Positions 34,551 through 44,101 of a stretch of DNA of 64,000 nt are shown here, in pieces. The first letter of the stretch is position 1, and the number at the start of each line of letters is the position of its first letter. Below the pieces are notes generated by a model that made no database searches, was not told the DNA's origin, and worked only from the letters and a program-made list of their open reading frames with translations. A program made the translations under genes and the position numbers. Source of the stretch: NCEH01 sp043195095 (GTDB lineage: Bacteria; Pseudomonadota; Alphaproteobacteria; Rhizobiales; Xanthobacteraceae); the NCBI RefSeq assembly GCF_043195095.1, contig NZ_JBAFWN010000005.1, one strand, 5' to 3'.

Positions 34551-35842
34551 CAGCGCGCGAGGCGAATATGCAGGAGATACGGCTCTATGGCCGAGAGCGT
34601 GCGGTCCAGCGCGCCGCCGAGCATGTCCACCGTCTGGCGGGCGGCGGCGGCGGTCTGCGCATGCAGATGGCCGTCGAACAGCAAAGCGGACACGCACTGG
34701 GCGATGTCGCCGTCATTCTGCACCAAGGCGGCGCCGTGGCGCTCGTCGAGCCGGGCGTAGATGGAGCCGAAATTCCACACATGGGGCCCGTGCAGTGCCA
34801 CGGCGCCGAGCTTGGCGGGCTCGATTGGGTTCTGCCCGCCATGGCGCACCAGCGAGCCACCCATGAACACCACTGGGGCGAGGCGATAGAACAGGCCGAG
34901 TTCGCCGATGGTGTCGGCGACATAAATTTCGGTCCCGCCGTCCGGCAGATAGCCTTCGCTGCGCTGCACCGCCGCCAGGTGCGCGGCTTCCGCGAGCGCG
35001 CGCACGTCCGCGCCCCGTTCGGGATGGCGCGGGGCGATGATGGTGAGCAGGTCCGGAATTTCCTGCGCCAGCCGCTGGTGGGCAGCAAGCACGATCTCTT
35101 CCTCTCCCGGATGGGTGGAGGCCGCGAGGAAAATCGGCCGGTTGCCGCATTCCTCGCTCATGCGGTCGAGCGCCTTGGCATCGGCGGGCGGGGCGGGGGC
35201 GTCGAACTTCAGATTTCCCACCACTTCCACGCGCGGCGCGCCCAGCGCCCTGAAGCGCGCGGCATCGTCGCGGCTCTGGGCGAGGCACAGGTCGACCCGC
35301 GAGAGCAGCGCGCGCGCGCTCCTCGGCAGATGGGCCCAGCGCTCCGCCGAACGGCGCGACAAGCGTCCGTTCACCAGCACCAGGGGCGTGTTGCGGCGGC
35401 CAAGCTCGCTCATGAGGTTCGGCCACAATTCCGATTCCGCCAGCAGCACCAGGTCGGGCTTCCAATGGTCCAGGAACCGGCCGACGAAGCGGTGGGCGTC
35501 CAGCGGCATGAACTGGTGGATCACCGAGGGGTGCGCGCGCCGGGCCGCGATGCGGCTGGAGGTCAGCGTCCCGGAGGTGAGCAGGATGCCGTAGCCGCGC
35601 CCGGCCAGCCGCTCGATCAGCGGCAGGACGCAGACGATCTCGCCCACGCTCGCGCCATGCACCCAGATCAGCGGGCCACGCGGGCGGGGGGCGCTTGCGA
35701 CGCCGCGGCGTTCCGCCAGCCGCGCGGGATCTTCCTTGCCCTTGCGCACGCGATAGCCGAGCCATGCGGGCGTGAGCAGCGCCGCCGCCGATGTGACGCC
35801 CCGGTAGAGGCGCAGGGGAACCGGCAAGCGGATGCCCTTCAT
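34550..35842 (-). CDS. waaA: 3-deoxy-D-manno-octulosonic acid transferase (Kdo transferase)
   Basis: Inner-membrane-bound GT-B glycosyltransferase (430 residues) that attaches Kdo from CMP-Kdo to lipid IVA, joining lipid A to the core. Its N-terminus has one hydrophobic segment (LYRGVTSAAALLTPAWLGYRVRKGKEDPARLAERRG) with the catalytic Glu expected just after it. It then shows WVHGASVGEIVCVLPLI, LAESELWPNLM, VNGRLSRRSAERW, and the nucleotide-binding end VFMGGSLVRHGGQNPIEPAKLGA. The start overlaps the acyltransferase stop (ATGA) and the stop overlaps the lpxK start, which shows a tight operon. Confidence 0.95.
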   Translation of the reverse strand: MKGIRLPVPLRLYRGVTSAAALLTPAWLGYRVRKGKEDPARLAERRGVASAPRPRGPLIWVHGASVGEIVCVLPLIERLAGRGYGILLTSGTLTSSRIAARRAHPSVIHQFMPLDAHRFVGRFLDHWKPDLVLLAESELWPNLMSELGRRNTPLVLVNGRLSRRSAERWAHLPRSARALLSRVDLCLAQSRDDAARFRALGAPRVEVVGNLKFDAPAPPADAKALDRMSEECGNRPIFLAASTHPGEEEIVLAAHQRLAQEIPDLLTIIAPRHPERGADVRALAEAAHLAAVQRSEGYLPDGGTEIYVADTIGELGLFYRLAPVVFMGGSLVRHGGQNPIEPAKLGAVALHGPHVWNFGSIYARLDERHGAALVQNDGDIAQCVSALLFDGHLHAQTAAAARQTVDMLGGALDRTLSAIEPYLLHIRLAR

Positions 35843-36543
35843 GCCGGCGCCCCCTGTGGGCGGCCGACCATGGCCTCGGCGCGGGCGGTGATGGTTTCGA
35901 GGCTGAGCTGCAATTGGGCACGCGCCGCCTGCATGCCGGCCTCGTCCACATCGCGATCGACGAAGATCGGATCGCCGACCACCGCCGCGCCGCGCCCGAA
36001 CGGCAGGTTGAGGCTGGCCTTGTCCCAGCTTTTCAGCGTGATGCGATTGGCGGTCGCCATGGCGATGGGCAGGATCGGCCGGCCGGAATGGCGCGCGATG
36101 GTGATCACGCCCAGGCCCGCCCGGCGGGCGATCTTCGGGACGTCGGCGGTCATGGCCACGTTGATGCCCTCCCGCAGGGTCTCGATCATGGCATAGGTGG
36201 CCGAGACGCCGCCCTTGCGATGGAAATCCCCCGGCGAGGTCGCCCCCGAGCCGCGAATGGTGCCGACCCCGAGCCGTTCCGCGGCGATGGCGTTGATCTC
36301 CGCGTCCGCGTGGCGGGAAATCAGCACCTTGGCCTTGTGGTGCGGCTTCATGATGAAGGGGGTCAGGAAATGCTGGCCGTGCCAGAAAGTCATGATCAGC
36401 GGCAGGTGCGCGTCGATGCGCTCGTAGATGTCCGCTGGCTCGACGTCGAAACGCGTGGTCCGCGCCACCAGCGCGAAATAGGACGCGAAGGTCGTGCCGG
36501 CGGCGATCTGGAAGCCACGGTTCGTGCGAAGACGGCGCCACAT
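35839..36543 (-). CDS. Lysophospholipid acyltransferase family protein (DUF374)
   Basis: A 234-residue membrane-associated protein of the DUF374 acyltransferase-like family. It has an N-terminal hydrophobic segment (FQIAAGTTFASYFALVA), the block FWHGQHFLTPFIM in place of the usual HX4D acyltransferase box, and RHADAEINAIAAERLGVGTIRGS and MTADVP. Its constant position next to waaA and lpxK suggests a lipid A or outer-membrane lipid role, but no reaction is established. The ATG at 36543 is preferred; a GTG at 36576 would add 11 residues. Its stop overlaps the waaA start. Confidence 0.85.
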   Translation of the reverse strand: MWRRLRTNRGFQIAAGTTFASYFALVARTTRFDVEPADIYERIDAHLPLIMTFWHGQHFLTPFIMKPHHKAKVLISRHADAEINAIAAERLGVGTIRGSGATSPGDFHRKGGVSATYAMIETLREGINVAMTADVPKIARRAGLGVITIARHSGRPILPIAMATANRITLKSWDKASLNLPFGRGAAVVGDPIFVDRDVDEAGMQAARAQLQLSLETITARAEAMVGRPQGAPA

Positions 36544-36732
36544 GCTCAAAAAGCGTCCTGCTCCTTGCGTGGGCACGGTTCCGAAAGGGGGAACGCGAAC
36601 ACACCCACATCCCCACGGGGGGCCTATTTGGACGGAGGGGAAGTAATACCCTCATGATACCGCCAAACACAAGCTTGGCGGCGGTTCCACCGGCTGCGAC
36701 CCTGCACGGGTGCGCAGCCGGAAGGCTTTGGG

Positions 36733-36981
36733 CTAGTGGCCCGGGGTGTGGGTGTCCGGGTCCAGCAGGCGATGCATGTGCACCACGAAATAACGCACCA
36801 GGGCATTGTCCACGGTCTGCTGGGCCTTCGCGCGCCACGCGGCGGCGGCGCTCGCGTAGTCGGGATAGATGCCGACAATGTCAACCTTCGACAGATCCTT
36901 GAACTCGACCCCGTCGAGCTCCTTCAACTCGCCCCCAAAAACCAGGTGCAGCAATTGTTTCGGTTCGGAAGAGGTGGTCAT
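36733..36981 (-). CDS. DUF4170 domain-containing protein
   Basis: An 82-residue protein with the DUF4170 pattern LLHLVFGGELKEL, VDIVGIYPDYASAAAAWRAKAQQTVDNA and RYFVVHMHRLLDP. It is predicted to be soluble and alpha/beta. It has no known function, but in Rhizobiales it commonly stands between cysQ and the Kdo/lipid A genes, as here. Confidence 0.9.
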   Translation of the reverse strand: MTTSSEPKQLLHLVFGGELKELDGVEFKDLSKVDIVGIYPDYASAAAAWRAKAQQTVDNALVRYFVVHMHRLLDPDTHTPGH

Positions 36982-37008
36982 GGTGTCAACGTTCCCCAGC
37001 GGTGACGG

Positions 37009-37848
37009 TCAGAAGATGGCCCCGAACTCGCGTTGCGCGAGCGCGAGGGTGTGGGCGTGAAGCAGGGGTCCCGCGCACACCAGAGGACGGTGAAGCGGGA
37101 CGGGTGCGTTATAGATCGGCGCGGTGCCGTCGAGCCCGGTCAGCAGCCCGCCCGCCTCGTGCACGATCAGGTCCGCGGCCGCGATGTCCCAGTCGGCGCT
37201 GTTGCCATGGGCGAGGGCGATATCCAGCTCGCCGGTGGCGATGCGCGCCAGCCGCAGCGCCAGCGAGCGCAGGCGCGGCGGGCGGGTCACGCGGGTGTGC
37301 CGCGCGACACGGTCCAATATGGAAGCGGGGCCCGCGACCACGGAGCCATCCACGGCGACGCGCGCCCCGGCGGCGATCGCCGCCCCGTTGCGGGTCGCGC
37401 CGCCGCCGAGGGAGGCGACGAACAATTCGTCCGAGACCGGCGCGAACAGGGCGCCGGCGATCGGGCGGCCGTTCTCCACCAGGGCTGCCGAGACCACCCA
37501 GTCCGCTCCGCCGGCCATGAAGCCGCGCGTGCCGTCGATGGGATCGACCACCCACACCCGGCGGGCGCCGAGACGTTCGGAGGAATCGGCGCTTTCCTCA
37601 GAGAGCCAGCCGTAATCGTTGGCCAGCGCGCTCAGCCGCTCGCGCAGGAAGCGGTCGACGGCGATGTCGGCCTCGGTGACCGGGGAGTCGTTGTCCTTGG
37701 TCCAGCTGGTGACGCCGTTGCGGAACATGGCGAGCGCAATCGCGCCGGCCGCCGCGACGGCGTCGGCGAGATGGCGGGCCGCAATCGCGGGCACCTCGAT
37801 CGCCGGTTCGGAAGCTCCGGTCGCGGTCGGGGGATCAAGCAGGCTCAT
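37009..37848 (-). CDS. cysQ: 3'(2'),5'-bisphosphate nucleotidase CysQ / inositol monophosphatase family
   Basis: Mg2+-dependent, lithium-sensitive type phosphatase of 279 residues. The metal-site motifs are visible: DSPVTEADIAVDRFLRERL, WLSEESAD, the signature WVVDPIDGTRGF, and GNSADWDIAAADLIVHEAGG. By family it removes the 3'-phosphate from PAP/PAPS (sulfur assimilation) or acts on inositol monophosphate. Context next to DUF4170 favours the CysQ-like group common in Rhizobiales. The start at 37848 gives MSLLDPPTATG; the longer frame to 37974 is not convincing. It heads the operon that leads through waaA to lpxK. Confidence 0.86.
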   Translation of the reverse strand: MSLLDPPTATGASEPAIEVPAIAARHLADAVAAAGAIALAMFRNGVTSWTKDNDSPVTEADIAVDRFLRERLSALANDYGWLSEESADSSERLGARRVWVVDPIDGTRGFMAGGADWVVSAALVENGRPIAGALFAPVSDELFVASLGGGATRNGAAIAAGARVAVDGSVVAGPASILDRVARHTRVTRPPRLRSLALRLARIATGELDIALAHGNSADWDIAAADLIVHEAGGLLTGLDGTAPIYNAPVPLHRPLVCAGPLLHAHTLALAQREFGAIF

Positions 37849-37986
37849 GGCGCAGGCAATAGGCGGAGGCGCCTGTCGGCGCAAGCGAAGATCGCCCCGT
37901 CCCGGGGGGAATTCGGCGCTGCGGCCGCATTCTGCGTGCGGTGCACAATGAGGTGATGCCGCCCGCGCGGTCACGGGCCGGAGCGC

Positions 37987-38955
37987 TCAGAGCAGGCCGA
38001 GCGCCACCGCATGCTGGAGCGCGGCATCGAGCGCGAGACCGGCGAACAGAACGAGGCCCGCGTCGCGGTTGGATTTGAACAGGGCGAGACAGCGGTCGGG
38101 GTCGTCGATGTCCAGCCGCTTCACCTGGATGAAGAGATAGCCCGCAAAAACCGCCAGCCCCAAGGTGGCGAACAGGCCGGCCTGGGCGGAGGCCAGGGCC
38201 ATGGCGAACAGGATCAGGGTGGCGCCATAGGACAATGCGAGCGCGATCCAGCTGCGGCGGCCGAACAGGAGCGCGGTGGAGCGCACGCCGACGATGGCGT
38301 CGTCCTCGCGGTCCTGGTGGGCATAAATGGTGTCATAGCCGAACACCCAGCACACCGAGCCGGCGAACAGCAGGAGCGCGGGATCCTCGATGCTGCGGAA
38401 CACGCTCGCCCAGCCCATCAGCGCGCCCCAGGAAAAGGCGATGCCAAGGGCCAGCTGGGGCACCGAGGTGATGCGCTTCATCAGCGGATAGATGGCGACC
38501 ACCCCGAGCGAGGCGATGCCGGTGATTACTGCGAAGCGCGGCAGGGAGAGCAGCACCGCGAAGCCGACGAGGCACTGGAAGATCAGGAAGGCGAACGCGG
38601 CGGGCAGGCCGATCTGGCCCGAGGCCAGCGGGCGGTTGCGGGTGCGCGCGACCTTGCGGTCGATGTCCCGGTCGAGAATGTCGTTCCAGGTGCAGCCGGC
38701 CCCGCGCATCGCCACCGAGCCGACGGCGAACAGCGCCAGCAGCTTGGGATCGGGATAGGGCTGCCCGGCCGCGATGGCGGCGAGCGCCGTGGACCACCAG
38801 CAGGGAAGAACCAGCAGCCAGCTGCCGATGGGACGGTCCGCACGCGCGAGGCGCAGATAGGGACGGATCGGAGCGGGGGCGTAGCGATCCACCCAATTGT
38901 TGACGGGCGCATCGGCGACCGGCGCCACCGCCCCGTCTCCCCCCCAGCTGGTCAT
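37987..38955 (-). CDS. ubiA: 4-hydroxybenzoate polyprenyltransferase
   Basis: Integral membrane enzyme (322 residues) that prenylates 4-hydroxybenzoate in ubiquinone synthesis. Two Asp-rich Mg2+/diphosphate motifs are present: NDILDRDIDRKVARTRNRPLASG, and YDTIYAHQDREDD on a later loop. Eight or nine hydrophobic helices follow the usual pattern. The N-terminal 35 residues are hydrophilic. It lies 10 bases downstream of the small secreted protein gene, on the same strand. Confidence 0.95.
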   Translation of the reverse strand: MTSWGGDGAVAPVADAPVNNWVDRYAPAPIRPYLRLARADRPIGSWLLVLPCWWSTALAAIAAGQPYPDPKLLALFAVGSVAMRGAGCTWNDILDRDIDRKVARTRNRPLASGQIGLPAAFAFLIFQCLVGFAVLLSLPRFAVITGIASLGVVAIYPLMKRITSVPQLALGIAFSWGALMGWASVFRSIEDPALLLFAGSVCWVFGYDTIYAHQDREDDAIVGVRSTALLFGRRSWIALALSYGATLILFAMALASAQAGLFATLGLAVFAGYLFIQVKRLDIDDPDRCLALFKSNRDAGLVLFAGLALDAALQHAVALGLL

Positions 38956-38965
38956 CGGGCGACCC

Positions 38966-39463
38966 TCACTTGCCGAGGGCGTTGCCGCTCAAAGTATCGA
39001 AGATGCCGCCGCCCTTTGAGCTCTGGCCGGGAACATATCCGGTGGTGACGCCCAGCGCGCTGGAAATGGAGCCCTGCGGCGGCGGCTTGACGCCCGCGGC
39101 ATCGCCGCCGGCGGCGCCGGAGGCCGCTGCGGCGCAGATTTTGTCGCGCAAGGCGGCGGTCTTGGTGTTGTTCGCCTTCGCGGAGTTCACGGCCTGTTCG
39201 GGGATCTGGCACCAGTCCTTATTGTCCGCGAGATATTTGGCGAGCTTGCCTTCCACCGCCGTATAGGTGCGGAACAGGCCGCACAATTCCTGCGGCGGCG
39301 CCTTGCGCTTGCCGGCGGCCTGGAGCGCCTGGCCCTTCTCTTCCATCTCCTGGCGCAGAGCGGTGAAGTCGGTCTGGCAGTCCGCGCGCGCAACGCCGGC
39401 TCCCGTCAGGAACAGGGCGAAGGTGATCGCCGACAGGCGCGCGCATTTGGTGTTCAAGAGCAT
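38966..39463 (-). CDS. Hypothetical secreted protein
   Basis: A 165-residue protein with a typical signal peptide (hydrophobic core ITFALFLTGAGVA, cleavage after ARA near residue 27). The mature part has a helical, cysteine-bearing region with four cysteines (DCQTDF, ELCGLF, WCQIP, KICAAA), which suggests two disulfides. The last 50 residues are Gly/Pro/Ser-rich. I do not recognise a named family. It is translated toward ubiA with a 10-base gap and probably belongs to its operon. Confidence 0.78.
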   Translation of the reverse strand: MLLNTKCARLSAITFALFLTGAGVARADCQTDFTALRQEMEEKGQALQAAGKRKAPPQELCGLFRTYTAVEGKLAKYLADNKDWCQIPEQAVNSAKANNTKTAALRDKICAAAASGAAGGDAAGVKPPPQGSISSALGVTTGYVPGQSSKGGGIFDTLSGNALGK

Positions 39464-39594
39464 GAGGTCTTCCGCAGCGTCCGCTGATCCAGCTTTTCCC
39501 CCTTATATTGCCACGAAAGATTGGGCAATATCGGGGCGAAGCGCGGACAATGGCGTTTCCTTGCGCGCGCGTCACAAAAAAGTGGCAGGGCGCC

Positions 39595-39623
39595 TTGACG
39601 GAGATTTCGTGCGCGGCTAGGTT
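39595..39623 (+). promoter_or_regulatory. Promoter of the ilv leader transcript
   Basis: TTGACG (39595-39600) and TAGGTT (39618-39623) are separated by exactly 17 bases and resemble the rhizobial housekeeping consensus CTTGAC-N17-CTATAT. A transcript from here would start about 39630, shortly before the putative leader peptide. Confidence 0.55.
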
Positions 39624-39653
39624 CGCGCAACTTTTGGAAGGCTATGTGCAGTC

Positions 39654-39710
39654 ATGCGCAAGATCGTTACCATCCTTGTATGCAGGAGCGCCACCGGCGG
39701 AGCAGCTTGA
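39654..39710 (+). CDS. Putative ilv operon leader peptide
   Basis: An 18-residue open frame, MRKIVTILVCRSATGGAA, located between the ilv promoter and a terminator-like hairpin. Five of six consecutive codons from Ile4 to Val9 specify Ile, Val or Leu, the end products of the pathway. This is what a classical attenuator leader requires. A GGAAGG sequence lies 12 bases before the ATG, which is a rather long spacing. Starved ribosomes stalled at these codons would change folding of the downstream RNA: GCGCCACC (39688-39695) can pair with GGTGGCGC (39728-39735), and AGCAGC (39701) with GCTGCT (39713). Translation is not proven. Confidence 0.55.
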   Translation: MRKIVTILVCRSATGGAA

Positions 39711-39735
39711 ACGCTGCTTCGGGGTCTGGTGGCGC

Positions 39736-39768
39736 GTGACGAGGGGCCTTCGGGCCCCTTCGTCGTTT
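39736..39768 (+). terminator. Probable attenuator terminator upstream of ilvB
   Basis: A hairpin of GACGA-GGGGCC, a TTCG tetraloop and GGCCCC-TTCGTC, with one bulged base, followed by a short T-rich tail (GTTTCT). It lies between the leader peptide and ilvB and would stop the transcript unless the leader folds otherwise. The T-run is weak, so efficiency is uncertain. Confidence 0.6.
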
Positions 39769-39868
39769 CTGGGCCGCCGTGCGGATCGGGTGTCCGGCGC
39801 GCGGCGGGTGGATGAAGAACAAAAGCGCGCGAATGCCTCTTGGGCACGGGCGCAGAGGAGTGGATGAG

Positions 39869-41629
<1,761 letters not shown>

Positions 41630-41652
41630 GGGCTTCGGTCCACCGACCCGTT

Positions 41653-41765
41653 ACCCCCTCTCCCGCGTGCGGGGGAGGGGGCAGACGCACCCTCATCCCA
41701 TCCCGCCTTTTCCGGCCTTTGGCCTGCCCCCTCCCTGACCCTCCCCCGCAAGCGGGAGAGGGGAC
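41653..41765. repeat. REPIN-like inverted repeat pair inside the ilv operon
   Basis: CCCTCTCCCGC/GCGGGGGAGGG (41656-41679) and CCCTCCCCCGC/GCGGGAGAGGG (41739-41762) form two hairpins in mirror order to the copy at 28982. The element fills nearly all of the 158-base gap between ilvB and ilvN and may attenuate or stabilise the mRNA. Confidence 0.8.
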
Positions 41766-41787
41766 TCGCCTGATCAGAGACACCCAA

Positions 41788-42303
41788 ATGTCCCATCCTC
41801 CCGAACGCATCGAACGCCATACCTTGTCCGTCCTGGTGGACAACGAGCCGGGCGTGCTCGCCCGCGTGATCGGCCTGTTTTCCGGCCGCGGCTATAATAT
41901 CGACAGTCTCACCGTGTCCGAGGTGAGCCACGAGGGCCATCTCTCGCGCATCACCATCGTCACCACCGGCACGCCCATGGTGATCGAGCAGATCCGCAAC
42001 CAGCTGGACCGCCTCGTGCCGGTGCACCGGGTGCGCGACCTCACCGTGGAAGCCACCTCCATCGAGCGCGAGCTGGCCATGGTGAAGGTGCGCGGCACCG
42101 GGGACGCCCGCAGCGAGGCGCTGCGCATCGCCGAAGCCTTCCGCGCCCGCGTGATCGACGCCACCACCGAGAGCTTCGTGTTCGAGATCACCGGCAAGTC
42201 CGACAAGATCGACCAGTTCGCGGTGCTGATGACGCCGCTCGGACTGGTCGAGGTGTCGCGCACCGGCATCGTCGCCATTTCCCGCGGACCTGAGGCCATG
42301 TGA
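41788..42303 (+). CDS. ilvN: Acetolactate synthase small (regulatory) subunit
   Basis: Regulatory subunit (171 residues) that raises activity of IlvB and gives valine feedback control. The N-terminal ACT domain holds HTLSVLVDNEPGVLARVIGLFSGRGYNIDSLTV, with a valine-binding Gly-rich turn, and the C-terminal domain continues to GLVEVSRTGIVAISRG. Length fits the long form (also called IlvH). The start at 41788 is chosen by homology; the ribosome binding site is weak and the upstream frame runs through the repeat element. It is probably cotranscribed with ilvB through the REPIN-like element. Confidence 0.95.
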   Translation: MSHPPERIERHTLSVLVDNEPGVLARVIGLFSGRGYNIDSLTVSEVSHEGHLSRITIVTTGTPMVIEQIRNQLDRLVPVHRVRDLTVEATSIERELAMVKVRGTGDARSEALRIAEAFRARVIDATTESFVFEITGKSDKIDQFAVLMTPLGLVEVSRTGIVAISRGPEAM

Positions 42304-42541
42304 GGTGGCGCGCCCGCCGCAGGGCTGGGCGCGCGGCCATGCGAGGCCGCGCTTGCGCTGATGCGAGGGGCTGGGATACCTGAGGGCCGAAAAGAAAGCC
42401 GTCGAATGGTGTGAGGGGTCTGCGCGCCGCCGCAAGCCAGGTCGCGCCGGCCCTTCGTCCATTACGGCCCGTCTCGATGGTGGGTCCCGCCTTCCGCCTT
42501 GAGTAACGAACAATCCAAGAAACGCCCAACAGGAGAGAATG

Positions 42542-43561
42542 ATGCGCGTTTATTATGATCGTGACGCCGACCTGAACCTCATCAAGGGGAAGAAGGTTGC
42601 CGTCGTCGGCTATGGCAGCCAGGGCCATGCCCATGCGCTGAACATGCGCGATTCCGGCGTCAAGGATGTCGTGGTCGCGCTGCGCCCCGGTTCCGCCACC
42701 GCCAAGAAGGCCGAGGCCGAAGGCTTCAAGGTGATGTCGCCCGCCGACGCCGCCAAATGGGCCGATGTGGTGATGATGCTCACCCCCGACGAGCTGCAGG
42801 CCGACATCTATAAGGAAAGCCTGCACGACAACATGAAGACCGGCGCGGCGCTGCTGTTCGCCCACGGCCTCAACATCCACTTCAACCTGATCGAGGCCCG
42901 CAAGGATCTCGACGTGCTGATGATCGCCCCCAAGGGCCCCGGCCACACCGTACGCTCGGAATACCAGCGCGGCGGCGGCGTGCCGACCTTGATCGCCATC
43001 GCCCAGGATTCCTCGGGCAATGCCCATGACCTCGGCCTTTCCTATGCCTCCGCCATCGGCGGCGGCCGCGCCGGCATCATCGAGACCACCTTCAAGGAAG
43101 AGTGCGAGACCGACCTGTTCGGCGAGCAGGTGGTGCTCTGCGGCGGCCTCGTGGAGCTGATCCGCGCCGGCTTCGAAACCCTGGTCGAGGCGGGCTATGC
43201 CCCCGAAATGGCCTATTTCGAGTGCCTGCACGAAGTGAAGCTGATCGTCGACCTCATCTATGAGGGCGGCATCGCCAATATGAACTACTCCATCTCGAAC
43301 ACCGCCGAATATGGCGAATACGTCACCGGCCCGCGCATCATCACGCCCGAGACCAAGGCCGAGATGAAGCGCGTTCTGGCCGACATCCAGGGCGGCAAGT
43401 TCACCCGCGACTGGATGCTGGAGAACAAGGTCAGCCAGACCTCGTTCAAGGCCACCCGCGCCAAGGCCAATGCCCATCAGATCGAGGAAGTCGGCGAGAA
43501 GCTGCGCGCCATGATGCCCTGGATCAAGGCCAAGGCCCTGGTGGACAAGACCAAGAACTGA
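42542..43561 (+). CDS. ilvC: Ketol-acid reductoisomerase (NADP+)
   Basis: Class I enzyme (339 residues) that isomerises and reduces acetolactate to dihydroxyisovalerate, the second common step of branched-chain amino acid synthesis. It begins MRVYYDRDADLNLIKGKKVAVVGYGSQGHAHALNMRDSG with the NADPH-binding Rossmann motif. Metal-ligand regions are FKEECETDLFGEQVVLCGG and ECLHEVKLIVDLIYEGG. Two adjacent ATGs exist; spacing from AGGAGAG (42531) favours 42542. It lies 238 bases after ilvN; nothing distinct is visible in that gap. A strong terminator follows. Confidence 0.97.
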   Translation: MRVYYDRDADLNLIKGKKVAVVGYGSQGHAHALNMRDSGVKDVVVALRPGSATAKKAEAEGFKVMSPADAAKWADVVMMLTPDELQADIYKESLHDNMKTGAALLFAHGLNIHFNLIEARKDLDVLMIAPKGPGHTVRSEYQRGGGVPTLIAIAQDSSGNAHDLGLSYASAIGGGRAGIIETTFKEECETDLFGEQVVLCGGLVELIRAGFETLVEAGYAPEMAYFECLHEVKLIVDLIYEGGIANMNYSISNTAEYGEYVTGPRIITPETKAEMKRVLADIQGGKFTRDWMLENKVSQTSFKATRAKANAHQIEEVGEKLRAMMPWIKAKALVDKTKN

Positions 43562-43586
43562 GCCATTCCGCTTCCAGCGGTTCGCG

Positions 43587-43617
43587 AGGCCCCGGCGTGT
43601 CCGGGGCCTTTTTCTTT
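43587..43617 (+). terminator. Rho-independent terminator of ilvC
   Basis: Perfect 9-bp stem AGGCCCCGG (43587-43595) with CCGGGGCCT (43601-43609), a five-base loop and a T-rich tail (TTTTTCTTT). It marks the end of the ilv genes. Confidence 0.9.
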
Positions 43618-43701
43618 GCCGATTATATACTCCGCGCACCACGCGTGAATCGGACAGCCTTATCCATCATCAAGTTGGGGAAGGCGTGACCGATTCTTTG
43701 A

Positions 43702-43833
43702 ACGTATCGTCGGGAAAGGGGACGGGATCTGATCGCGCCGCTGATCCCCGAAGCGCAGGCGGGCCGGCGCCCTAGGAAGGCTGCGTCGCGGGAGCTGGTG
43801 AACGCCATCTTCTATTTCCTGCGGGCCGGCTGG
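43702..43833 (+). pseudogene. Remnant of an IS5-group transposase
   Basis: A short open stretch reads RGRDLIAPLIPEAQAGRRPR and then SRELVNAIFYFLRAGW. This matches the N-terminal domain of IS5/IS402-type transposases (pattern W-x-LI-x-PLLP...GRPR...E-VN-A-IFY-LRTG). It has no start codon, opens just after a stop at 43699, and similarity ends abruptly at 43833. The rest of the element is missing. The stretch 43834-44101 shows no gene I can support. Confidence 0.65.
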
Positions 43834-44101
43834 GCTGGCCGCGCGGCTGGCGGCGTAGCACGCCGATCGCCACCGCCGCAGGGGAGCGGCGTTCGAAGCC
43901 TTGAAAGCGGCTGTGAGTTCAGGAAGCGGAAGGGATATTGCGGCGGCGACCCCGATGGGGCCGAGCAATTCGCCCGCACCCACAGCGCCAGCTCAGAGGA
44001 AATCCTGGTGCGGCATCTGCGGGAACAAGAAGAGGCCCTCGCCGAAGGGGGTAACGGAACCGCGTTGAGACGCGGTTCCAATTGACCGATCGGCGCGCCG
44101 T

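Noticed and set aside
43834..44085. Plus-strand frame continuing after the transposase remnant
   Set aside because: No similarity to any family I recognise, and no start or ribosome binding site; likely degenerate sequence.
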